DNA of 8,579 nt, from assembly GCA_030040115.1 (NCBI GenBank), contig JASHUH010000070.1, positions 1-8,579 of the forward strand. The letters run 5' to 3'. This document shows, piece after piece, positions 1 through 5,853 of the stretch (position 1 is its first letter; each line of letters starts with the position of its first letter). The notes under the pieces are model-generated. The model had not been told where the DNA came from. It ran no database searches and was given only the letters and a program-made list of their open reading frames with translations. Made by a program: the position numbers and the translations under genes. Source of the DNA: Acidobacteriaceae bacterium (GTDB lineage Bacteria; Acidobacteriota; Terriglobia; Terriglobales; Acidobacteriaceae).

Positions 1-375
1 GCGCCGGTTCCGGCGGTGCAGATGTCTCTGCAGCCGGCGGCTGCGGGCGCGCCGGCGCCACCTGCAGTTCGTCCTGCGCTGGAGCAGGCCGCCAGCCCCG
101 CGTCTTCCAGCCAGCCCGCCGCGTCCGGTGGCGTGCAGCCGGCGATCCAGTCCGCGCAGCCGCTCATGGTGCAGATCGCCGCGATCTCCAATCCGCAAGA
201 CGCCGAGGTGCTGGTGGGCGCGCTGCGGCAGCGCGGGTACCCGGTGACGGTGCGGCGCAACCTGACCGATAACCTTATCCACGTCCGCATCGGGCCATTC
301 GCCACCCGCGAACTGGCCAACCAGTGGCGCCTGAGGCTGCTCAACGACGGATATAACGCGGTGATTCAGCCCTAA
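1..375 (+). CDS. SPOR-domain protein, 3' fragment
   Basis: The reading frame is open from the first base to a TAA stop at 373-375, so this is the C-terminal 124 residues of a longer protein. The first ~50 residues are an Ala/Pro/Gln/Ser-rich low-complexity linker. The last ~70 residues look like a SPOR domain: an opening strand (LMVQIAAISNPQDA), a helix (EVLVGALRQRGYPV), a second strand (LIHVRIGPFATREL), then a helix and the closing GYNAVIQP. SPOR domains bind denuded glycan strands of peptidoglycan, often at the septum, and an extended linker before a terminal SPOR is typical of RlpA-like lytic transglycosylases and other periplasmic proteins. The catalytic or anchoring part lies outside the window, so RlpA cannot be confirmed. 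The next 550 bases hold no recognisable gene, so this seems to be the last gene of its unit. Confidence 0.8.
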   Translation, partial: APVPAVQMSLQPAAAGAPAPPAVRPALEQAASPASSSQPAASGGVQPAIQSAQPLMVQIAAISNPQDAEVLVGALRQRGYPVTVRRNLTDNLIHVRIGPFATRELANQWRLRLLNDGYNAVIQP

Positions 376-382
376 CCAGTGG

Positions 383-426
383 GTCAGCGATCCAGCAGGT
401 CAGCGATCCAGCAGGTCAGCGGGTCA
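383..426. repeat. Short tandem repeats, GTCAGC family
   Basis: Directly after the SPOR gene the 16-base unit GTCAGCGATCCAGCAG occurs twice head to tail (383-398 and 399-414), followed by two shorter GTCAGC copies (415-420 and 423-428 region). Further degenerate CAGC/TAGC units continue to about 452. A related GTCAGC-GA-GTCAGC pair recurs at 906-919. The function is unknown. Such low-complexity intergenic tracts may be slippage products. Confidence 0.7.
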
Positions 427-501
427 GCCAGGCAGCCGGTTAGCGAGGCAGCGGGACGGCAAAGAAGCGGGTGAGAACCACTTTCTTCGGTACGGCCGTT
501 A

Positions 502-516
502 TAGCTAAAATAGCTA
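502..516. repeat. TAGCTA-AAA-TAGCTA inverted repeat
   Basis: Two copies of the self-complementary hexamer TAGCTA are separated by AAA. The arrangement is symmetric enough to be an operator, but no gene start is convincingly linked to it, so a regulatory role is only a possibility. Confidence 0.35.
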
Positions 517-905
517 ATCCAGCCCCCTCCCCCCATTCGTGACCACCCGTGCACAACAATCCTGTTTTCTTGAGCTTAGCCGATGGGCTGCGACGTAAAC
601 GGCTGAAAACAAAGAGGTTCCTCCACAAAGCTTAGAGAGCAAACGAGTTGTGATTTCTGATTTCGGCTTTTCTCCGGTATTTGCAGCTTTTCTTCGGCCG
701 CAATCTTCCCGCAATTTCCCATGGATCGGCCCTGGATTGCCCCTGATGCCGAGACAAGGGGTCAGGGTTCATGGATCAGAACAACCGTCTGATTCCGGGT
801 AAAAAGCGATCCGTTCTTCTGGCGTGGATACTTCCTATTATGACAAACGGCGCGAAATTACCGGCAACCAGGAAAAAAAGCTCTTTGCGCGAGGCGCACG
901 GGCAA

Positions 906-919
906 GTCAGCGAGTCAGC
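906..919. repeat. GTCAGC direct repeat pair
   Basis: GTCAGC occurs twice with GA between the copies. This is the same short unit as the tract at 383-426, and it lies just left of the inverted-repeat element at 929. Confidence 0.5.
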
Positions 920-928
920 AAGAGCCTA

Positions 929-1084
929 TAGCTGGTTGCATCAATGGTTAAGCGCAGTTGCGAAACGTCCCTCAGGGGCTAAAGCCCGGCCATTTATGCA
1001 CCGTTTTACGGCCCGGGACCCGACCCAGAGGGTTCCCCGGCTCCCGGCCGCGCTCTTTCAAAGCGGCATTTATGCAACCAGCTA
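929..1084. mobile_element. MITE-like element with 18-bp terminal inverted repeats
   Basis: The left end, TAGCTGGTTGCATCAATG (929-946), is the reverse complement of the right end, CATTTATGCAACCAGCTA (1067-1084), at 17 of 18 positions. The outer 13 bases match perfectly. Both ends terminate in TA, which would fit a TA target duplication as seen with Tc1/mariner and IS630-type elements, although a single dinucleotide is weak evidence. The interior is non-coding. It contains a small hairpin GGGCT-AA-AGCCC (976-987) and an extra direct copy of CATTTATGCA (991-1000) matching the right arm at 1067-1076. The GGGGCTAAAGCCC-type core resembles dispersed repeats I recall from acidobacterial genomes; this is memory, not a search. 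The right arm contains the stop codon of norB, and the hairpins may end norCB transcription. Confidence 0.65.
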
Positions 1085-2458
1085 GTCCCCGGGAACGGTC
1101 TCAGGCTCGGGTTCGGAAACGTGTTCTGCGGTCCGAATCGGACGAGACAGCCGGAGGAGATCGGAGAGAACCAACACCGTACCGACAAAGAAAATGCTTC
1201 CGGCGACCAGAACCACCGCGTACCACATGCGCATATAGCTTTGAACCTGGAGATACTCCATGCCCATCACGCGCTGGAAGTAGACCTGAATAATGCCCGC
1301 AATCAAGAGCGCCATCACCATGAAAATCATGCTGAAGTTGAGCGATACGAAAGCGGTAAAACCCACCTTGCCGCCATGCTCGGTGTCGCGACCGCTGAGT
1401 TCGGGCAGGATGACATACATGAGCGCGATAGCCAGCATGCCATACGCGCCCCAAAAGGCAAAGTGACCATGGGACGCGGTAATCTGCGTTCCGTGCGTCC
1501 AACGATTAATCTGGGGCAAGGTCTGTCCGAATCCCCAAACGCCCGCTCCCATGAAATGCACAAAGGCGCTGGCGCCCAGCCAAGCCAGACCAAGTGTGTT
1601 CACGGACCGAAGCGTGCGCGCCCCGAGCATGTGACGAACCGTATCGACGAGCATCATCAAAATGGGGATGGGTTCGGCAGCGCTAAAGATCGCGCCCCAC
1701 CACAGCCAGTAGTGCGGCGTGCCGATCCAATAATAATGGTGACCGGTGCCGATAATACCCGTCAGCAGCACCAGACAGACTTCGGCGAAGACCCAGCCTT
1801 CGATGCGGCGGCGCGAAACTCCCGTAACCTTGATCAGAGCCCAGCCCACCAGGGAGGCTGCAATCAGCTCCCATGCGCCCTCTACCCAAAGGTGAATGAC
1901 CCACCACCAATAGTAGTACTGAGTGCTGAGGTTATCCATGAAGGGGATGCCGAATAGGAACATCACCGCAAGCATCACCATCCCGCCCAAAAGAGTCGCG
2001 GTCATGCGGGTCAGCGTGTGGTGGTTCTTGAACATGGTGAGGCCGATGTTGGCTAGAAAAATCAGAGCCGCTACGACGATGGCCAGCTTAATAACTGTCG
2101 GCTGCTCCAGGAAGGGCATCCCGAAGTTCCACTGAAACAGATAGCCCACGATCGCAGCCACTCCGCTCAACAAGAGGATGCCTAGCTGAAGACGGCCGAG
2201 CTTGGCGCTGTAAATTTCGGTCTTGAGTTCATCCGCCACCATGTAATAGGTGGCGCCCATCAAGGCTAACAACAGCCAAAAGACCAGCAGGTTGATATGA
2301 ATGGCGCGGGAGACGTTAAACGGGATGACGTTCAACAATGGGTCGTAACCCCAGATGTACTTGGCGATGTTCAGAATCCCGAACACCACCTGGAGCAGGA
2401 AGAGCATGAGCGCGGCAAGCAAGTATTCACGGGCGATTCGTTGTGACTTATAGCGCAT
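1082..2458 (-). CDS. norB: Nitric oxide reductase subunit B (cNOR catalytic subunit)
   Basis: This is the membrane catalytic subunit of cytochrome c-dependent nitric oxide reductase, a haem-copper oxidase relative that reduces 2 NO to N2O. Its 458 residues match the family length of about 450-470 and form roughly twelve hydrophobic helices. The metal ligands are in place: His54 (SRAIHINLLVFW) and His332 for haem b, His330 for haem b3 (SHGHFAFWGAYGM), and His189, His240 and His241 (IGTGHHYYWIG) for non-haem iron FeB. The NOR-specific glutamates are Glu193 in HLWVEGAWE and Glu262 in FSAAEPIPI, at the same spacing as in Pseudomonas aeruginosa NorB. Glu118 in FLEQPT probably corresponds to the calcium-bridging Glu. 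There is no long N-terminal quinol-oxidase extension, so this is cNOR and not qNOR. The ATG lies 9 bases after norC, with GAGGAA as ribosome binding site. The TAG stop lies inside the terminal repeat of the element at 929-1084. Confidence 0.97.
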   Translation of the reverse strand: MRYKSQRIAREYLLAALMLFLLQVVFGILNIAKYIWGYDPLLNVIPFNVSRAIHINLLVFWLLLALMGATYYMVADELKTEIYSAKLGRLQLGILLLSGVAAIVGYLFQWNFGMPFLEQPTVIKLAIVVAALIFLANIGLTMFKNHHTLTRMTATLLGGMVMLAVMFLFGIPFMDNLSTQYYYWWWVIHLWVEGAWELIAASLVGWALIKVTGVSRRRIEGWVFAEVCLVLLTGIIGTGHHYYWIGTPHYWLWWGAIFSAAEPIPILMMLVDTVRHMLGARTLRSVNTLGLAWLGASAFVHFMGAGVWGFGQTLPQINRWTHGTQITASHGHFAFWGAYGMLAIALMYVILPELSGRDTEHGGKVGFTAFVSLNFSMIFMVMALLIAGIIQVYFQRVMGMEYLQVQSYMRMWYAVVLVAGSIFFVGTVLVLSDLLRLSRPIRTAEHVSEPEPETVPGD

Positions 2459-2463
2459 CGTAT

Positions 2464-2469
2464 TTCCTC
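2464..2469 (-). promoter_or_regulatory. norB ribosome binding site overlapping norC stop
   Basis: Read on the minus strand, norC ends TGAGGAAATACG and norB begins ATG. The GAGGAA core shares bases with the TGA stop of norC and lies 5 bases before the norB start. This fixes the norB start and suggests translational coupling of the two subunits. Confidence 0.75.
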
Positions 2470-3154
2470 ATTTGAGACTGTCGAGGTAGTCAACCAGTTG
2501 CTGTTTGGCGCTTTCAGGAAGCTGCGCGAAACTGGGCATAACTGACTGTGCATTGATACGGCGCGGATCATTGATCTGCGCCAAAATCCAGCTCTTATTG
2601 CGCCGGCTACCGACGTGCGTGAGATCGGGCGCTATGGTCCCTCCGCTACCCTGAATCGTGTGGCAGGCGTTACATCCCTGCGCAAGATAAATCTTGCTGC
2701 CTGCCAACTCTCCACCGGCTGCGCGCTGCGCGTCCTCGGCGGGCGTCACTCCCTCTGGCGAAGGGGGCCATCCATTTGTATCAATACGGCTCACCCAACC
2801 CAGGTACGCGACAAGGGAGTCGATTTGGGCGCTGGAAAGATGGAAATTGGGCATCTGCCTTCCGCTCGGATACATGGCCGCAGGGTTCTCGAGGAATTTT
2901 CGAAGCCACGGCGCTCCCCGCTGAGAATAGGACTTGGTGACGTCGGGGGCGTAATAAGCGCCGATGCCGAGAATGGTGTGGCAGTCATTGCAGTCGTAGT
3001 GCTGCCACACCCGTTTACCCTCGATCACTTGCGCAGACAACTGATCGGCGTGCGTGCTTGCCGACATGCGATGGAGTGAATCCACCGTCATGCCCAAAAA
3101 CGCGAAGGCGCTGACGAGAGTTGCAATCCAGAGAATCTTGTGAGTCCAAAGCAT
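2468..3154 (-). CDS. norC: Nitric oxide reductase subunit C, dihaem variant
   Basis: This is the cytochrome c subunit that passes electrons to NorB on the periplasmic side. One N-terminal membrane anchor (about residues 6-26) is followed by a classical NorC domain: C55-x-x-C58-H59 in CNDCHTILGIGAYYAPDVTK, axial Met101 in RQMPNF, and the NorC signature IDTNGWPPSPEG at 125-135. Typical NorC ends near there, at about 150 residues. This protein continues to 228 with a second cytochrome c domain, C161-x-x-C164-H165 (CNACHTIQGSGG) with a likely axial Met206 (VMPSF). It is therefore a dihaem NorC, in effect a fusion of NorC with a small soluble cytochrome c. The extra haem could receive electrons from a carrier or directly from the respiratory chain (inference). 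No Shine-Dalgarno is seen before the ATG; see the promoter entry for a leaderless reading. It is the first gene of the norCB operon. Confidence 0.93.
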   Translation of the reverse strand: MLWTHKILWIATLVSAFAFLGMTVDSLHRMSASTHADQLSAQVIEGKRVWQHYDCNDCHTILGIGAYYAPDVTKSYSQRGAPWLRKFLENPAAMYPSGRQMPNFHLSSAQIDSLVAYLGWVSRIDTNGWPPSPEGVTPAEDAQRAAGGELAGSKIYLAQGCNACHTIQGSGGTIAPDLTHVGSRRNKSWILAQINDPRRINAQSVMPSFAQLPESAKQQLVDYLDSLK

Positions 3155-3161
3155 GGCAATG

Positions 3162-3167
3162 CTTATG
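3162..3167 (-). promoter_or_regulatory. Candidate -10 box of norC (leaderless)
   Basis: On the minus strand CATAAG matches the TATAAT consensus at 4 of 6 positions. It would place the transcript start at about 3155-3156, one or two bases before the norC ATG. That fits the absence of a ribosome binding site and the -41.5 spacing to the palindrome at 3189-3206. This is inferred from geometry only. Confidence 0.4.
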
Positions 3168-3188
3168 CATGACGGAACAGGCTGGGGT

Positions 3189-3206
3189 CTGTGATAGACA
3201 TCACAG
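3189..3206. promoter_or_regulatory. CRP/FNR-family operator upstream of norCB
   Basis: CTGTGAT-AGAC-ATCACAG is a perfect 18-bp palindrome with 7-base arms. It contains TGTGA-N6-TCACA, the CRP consensus, and equally TGAT-N4-ATCA, the core spacing of FNR/DNR/NNR sites. Its centre (3197.5) lies 43 bases before the norC start. Denitrification genes in many bacteria are switched on by NO- or oxygen-sensing members of this family (FNR, DNR, NNR), so such a regulator is the likely ligand. Which member binds cannot be told from the site. Confidence 0.75.
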
Positions 3207-3653
3207 CGGCGAGTTCACGCTCATCGGCAGCACCCCGCTCCCGGGTGTAACGCGCGCAGCAAGTCCGCTTTGGCCAGGTTGACGATCAGAAGAGAGTTTG
3301 GCGAAGCAGCATCATGAAACCCAAACGCCATCTCAGCTTAAGCGAGCATCCACCTGAGCGTGCGGTTCCGGGCGCATCCGTGGCAAACGCCGATCTTTGC
3401 CGAAAGTTCGCCTTCTTGCCCTCAATCTCTGATCGCCATAGGCTCCGGAACCACGGCTACTCTTGCCGCTGTTTTTGAGGGCGCATGGTCATTCGGGTGT
3501 ACGATTAGACCGGCACATGGAATCCCGCGGACTTCCGACTCGCTGGCGCGTTTTTTCCGCGAGTGACTACCAATAGGCTGGAACTGGGTTATGATGGCCC
3601 TGCATTGTCGTCACTTGCTCGCTTTTCAAGTCTAAGCACCGGCGAGATTCCGC
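3207..3653. other. Intergenic region between norC and yqgE-like gene
   Basis: No gene is convincing here. The longest open frames (for example from 3314 and 3360 on the plus strand) have no family resemblance and no good ribosome binding site. An ACTCGC/GCGAGT pair (3538-3543 and 3559-3564) encloses a T-rich loop, and a TATGAT box follows at 3590-3595. The rest shows no clear structure. Confidence 0.55.
3590..3595 (+). promoter_or_regulatory. Possible -10 box for yqgE-like gene
   Basis: TATGAT matches the -10 consensus at 5 of 6 positions, but no clear -35 box lies 16-18 bases upstream. If used, the 5' untranslated region would be about 118 bases to the preferred start at 3720. Confidence 0.25.
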
Positions 3654-3719
3654 ATGGACCCCGAGCAAACGAGATCATTTCCTGAAAAAATCGAGTCATC
3701 TCCACCGGACAGGGTTCCG

Positions 3720-4691
3720 ATGCGCAAACGCTTGCTGTTCGCAACGCTGTTCGCGCTCGTTGCTCTGGCGGCGCCTGACGGCGTGACGGTGTACAAGGCG
3801 AAATTCGCCGCGCCGAAACCGAATACGGGGTTGCGCGCTTCAATGCCCGCCGCTGCTCGACGGCCCCAGTACGGCGCCGAGCCGGCAAACAAGTCAAGTG
3901 GACGGCTGAAATCGTTGGGCAGGAAAGGCGAAACGCCGCCGGCGTTGTTGGTTCCGATTCAATTCAAGGACCCCAAGAATCTGGGGGTGGGAAAGTTGCT
4001 GGTGGCGAGCCGCGGCCTGGGTGACCCGAGTTTCGCGAAAACAGTAGTTCTGCTGGTCCACTACGACGAAAAAGGCGTGCTCGGACTGATTCTCAACCGG
4101 CGCACAGATGTGCCGGTGTCTCGAGTTCTCGATTTCAAGGCTGCCAAGGGCCGCTCCGACCCGGTCTATCTCGGAGGCCCGGTGGGATCGTCGAACGTAT
4201 TTGCCTTGTTTCAGTCCTCGGTCAAGATTGAAAAGGCGGAGAACATCTTCGGCGGGGTTTATTTGATTTCCGACAAAGGCCTCTTCGAACAAACACTTGC
4301 CGCCCGGCCTGACCCTGGCGTATTTCACGTTTACCTGGGATATGCCGGATGGACGCAAGATCAATTGCGCACCGAGGTGCAACTGGGCGCGTGGTTCGTT
4401 TTTCCGGCAGACGCGGCGGCAGTGTTCAGTTCCGATCCGGATTCGTTATGGTTGCACATGATCGATGTGCAATGGGCGACGGCTGAACCCTTTGCCGAAG
4501 ACTCCCAGCCGGTAGAATCACTTCAGTTCCCGCTTCGGTGGACCGCGGAAGGCGAAGCGCTCAAGCGGGCTCGCTTTCATTCGCCCTTCCAGAGCTGTTC
4601 GAGGAAACGGTCGAATTCCTTCCTGCCGATGCCATCGAGCAGGGGGTGGCGGCCGTGGCGCATGTCCCTTGCATTGGGCAGTTCAAGCTGA
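3720..4691 (+). CDS. Exported YqgE/AlgH-family (DUF179) protein
   Basis: Numbered from the ATG at 3720, residues 88-250 carry the YqgE/AlgH fold signatures: VGKLLVASRGLGDPSFAKTV, the LVHYDEKGVLGLILNRR block, YLGGPVG, and VYLGYAGWTQDQL followed by GAWFVFPAD. The family's biochemical role is not established. Unlike the usual cytosolic YqgE of about 185 residues, this protein begins with a basic start and hydrophobic segment (MRKRLLFATLFALVALAAP), a signal peptide or anchor, followed by a linker of about 70 residues. Export is inferred. An in-frame ATG at 3654 would add 22 residues, but 3720 has AGGG five bases upstream, the signal sequence starts there, and codon third positions become GC-rich only from there. 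The last ~40 residues (Ser/Arg-rich, after about residue 280) lie mostly antisense to the convergent PilZ gene and look like read-through past a lost stop. Confidence 0.8.
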   Translation: MRKRLLFATLFALVALAAPDGVTVYKAKFAAPKPNTGLRASMPAAARRPQYGAEPANKSSGRLKSLGRKGETPPALLVPIQFKDPKNLGVGKLLVASRGLGDPSFAKTVVLLVHYDEKGVLGLILNRRTDVPVSRVLDFKAAKGRSDPVYLGGPVGSSNVFALFQSSVKIEKAENIFGGVYLISDKGLFEQTLAARPDPGVFHVYLGYAGWTQDQLRTEVQLGAWFVFPADAAAVFSSDPDSLWLHMIDVQWATAEPFAEDSQPVESLQFPLRWTAEGEALKRARFHSPFQSCSRKRSNSFLPMPSSRGWRPWRMSLALGSSS

Positions 4692-5545
4692 AGGCCGACG
4701 CCGTCCTGGCCCCAGCGCACGGCGCGCGATTGTACGGCGATGAAACGCTGGGCAACCCCTTCCCCACAGCCCATTCTTTGCAGGGTGATGAGAATCCGAG
4801 TCCCCAGATACCAGCGTTCGTCGGTGACCAGAAAAAGCCCGGAGGAGCTGACATCGCGAATCCGGTGCGCTTCGGGCGGGGCGCCGGTCCAGTAGTAGGC
4901 CGCCAGCCCCGGAGCGGGCCCGCGCGGCGCTTTGCGGGGGTCCGGCGATAACCAGCGCACGAGCCAGTTGCGCGGCGCATGGAGCGACTGCGAAGCGGGC
5001 TCGAGGAGGCCGATCGCGCGACCTTGCTTTGGACTGCCGTTGAGGGTTCTGGAAATGTCGCTCTCGCATTCGACCATGTCGCGGCCGTCGCTCCAAAGCG
5101 GCTTTACCTCGAGCGGCGGTGAGGTTGGTATGCTCCCCATCGTGCTTCCTCCGGCCAGCCACTCCAGCCGCCGCTCCATTTCCTCGCCGGCGCAGACCAG
5201 CAATTGATCTCCGAGCTGGGTTTGCGAGGCGTAGATGGAATGGGCCGGGACGGCGAGAACGCTGGCCGGCTCGGGGCTGGAAGGGTTGACGCGAACAGTG
5301 GGAAAGGATTCGACCAGATCCAGGACGCGGCAGGCGTCATCGAGATAGATCCAATCCAAAGGCGCGGGCAAGCCTGCTGGCGGCATGCCTCGGAACGGCG
5401 CGATCCATAAGCCTTCGCCGGGCTGGATGGCCAGGGCCTTGATCGTTTCCGCAATATCCTCGCGGGGCTTATCGATGGGCGTAACTTCCAGGCCAAGAAA
5501 GCACTCCCGGGTCTGGTTATACGCGCAATGGATGGGCAAATTCAT
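4577..5545 (-). CDS. DUF192-PilZ fusion protein
   Basis: Numbered from the ATG at 5545 (322 residues). Residues 8-117 resemble DUF192 (UPF0127): AYNQTRECFLGLEV at the start, then GEGLWIAPFRGMPP, PLDWIYLDDACRVL and the closing VLAVPAHSI...QTQLGDQLLV. Residues ~204-295 resemble a PilZ domain, the c-di-GMP binding fold: an RxxxR pair (Arg204 and Arg208), then DVSSSG (Asp231, Ser233, Gly236, the DxSxxG motif), followed by LFLVTDERWYLGTRILITLQR. Both nucleotide-binding motifs are present, so c-di-GMP binding is plausible. The two domains are joined by a charged linker of about 80 residues. No signal peptide is seen, so it is probably cytoplasmic. A GTG/ATG pair at 5627-5632 with GGAAAG upstream would add 29 basic residues; I prefer 5545 because the DUF192 domain starts there and AGAAGAAG precedes it. 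It overlaps the convergent yqgE-like ORF by 115 bases. Confidence 0.75.
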   Translation of the reverse strand: MNLPIHCAYNQTRECFLGLEVTPIDKPREDIAETIKALAIQPGEGLWIAPFRGMPPAGLPAPLDWIYLDDACRVLDLVESFPTVRVNPSSPEPASVLAVPAHSIYASQTQLGDQLLVCAGEEMERRLEWLAGGSTMGSIPTSPPLEVKPLWSDGRDMVECESDISRTLNGSPKQGRAIGLLEPASQSLHAPRNWLVRWLSPDPRKAPRGPAPGLAAYYWTGAPPEAHRIRDVSSSGLFLVTDERWYLGTRILITLQRMGCGEGVAQRFIAVQSRAVRWGQDGVGLQLELPNARDMRHGRHPLLDGIGRKEFDRFLEQLWKGE

Positions 5546-5853
5546 GGTTCTTCTTCTGCAAGCACGGATTTGGCGCCTCAGGGCTTGCAACCCTCTTTTT
5601 CGTTTATCGGCCCTGATGCATTCGTCCATCACTCTTTCCGCGTGACTCCCTGCGGATACTGCGCCAGATGTGCAGAGTTTTTCTTAGGGCCTGTTAATGC
5701 CGTCGCGATCGCGGGAACTGCTGCCGGTCCCGGCGCGGCGAGCGGGAGACCCTGAGCACCGATTCCAAGCCGCGTCCGACCAGGCCACGACGCCAGAAAC
5801 GGGTCTTTCTCCTCGGGTCGTATAATCCTGGGCGAACACCAGCGAGGTGGGAG
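5546..5853. other. Divergent intergenic region
   Basis: This region lies between the PilZ gene (leftward) and the hydrolase gene (rightward) and should hold both promoters. A TATAAT box faces the hydrolase. No clear promoter was found for the leftward gene, whose start may alternatively be at 5632. A CGCGATCGCG palindrome lies near 5704-5713. No gene or RNA is evident. Confidence 0.5.
5821..5826 (+). promoter_or_regulatory. -10 box of hydrolase gene
   Basis: A perfect TATAAT lies 28 bases before the ATG at 5854, predicting a 5' untranslated region of about 20 bases that contains the GAGGTGGGAG ribosome binding site. The expected -35 region (about 5798-5803) does not match TTGACA well, so activator dependence is possible. 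Confidence 0.5.

Larger units (their letters stand above)
376..928. other. Intergenic region, no convincing gene
   Basis: This stretch separates the SPOR gene from the repeat element. It is visibly richer in A and T than its neighbours. It holds the GTCAGC repeats (383-426), a TAGCTA-AAA-TAGCTA inverted repeat (502-516) and two imperfect copies of GCTTTTCTYCGG (666-677 and 686-697). An open frame from an ATG at 771 has an AGGG motif a few bases upstream, but it resembles no family I know, and it runs straight through the repeat element to its right end at 1085. I do not call it a gene. Confidence 0.6.

Noticed and set aside
383..426. CRISPR-like tandem repeats
   Set aside because: The units are 16 bases and directly adjacent, with no unique spacers and no cas genes.
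771..1085. Open frame of 104 codons with an AGGG upstream of its ATG
   Set aside because: It resembles no known family, and its second half is the inverted-repeat element, ending at that element's right edge. Composition changes along its length.
1121..1957. Long plus-strand frame of 278 codons opposite norB
   Set aside because: It is antisense to a certain gene. The His/Asn-rich product is a shadow of the hydrophobic norB codons.
3314..3480. Small frame starting MKPKRHLSLSEHP between norC and the yqgE-like gene
   Set aside because: There is no good ribosome binding site, no family resemblance and no coding-type third-position bias.
3538..3564. ACTCGC/GCGAGT hairpin as a terminator
   Set aside because: The T run lies inside the loop and not after the stem, and no gene ends just upstream.
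3360..3566. 68-codon frame on the plus strand
   Set aside because: It starts at a non-ATG codon and has no ribosome binding site, no recognisable motif and a mixed composition.
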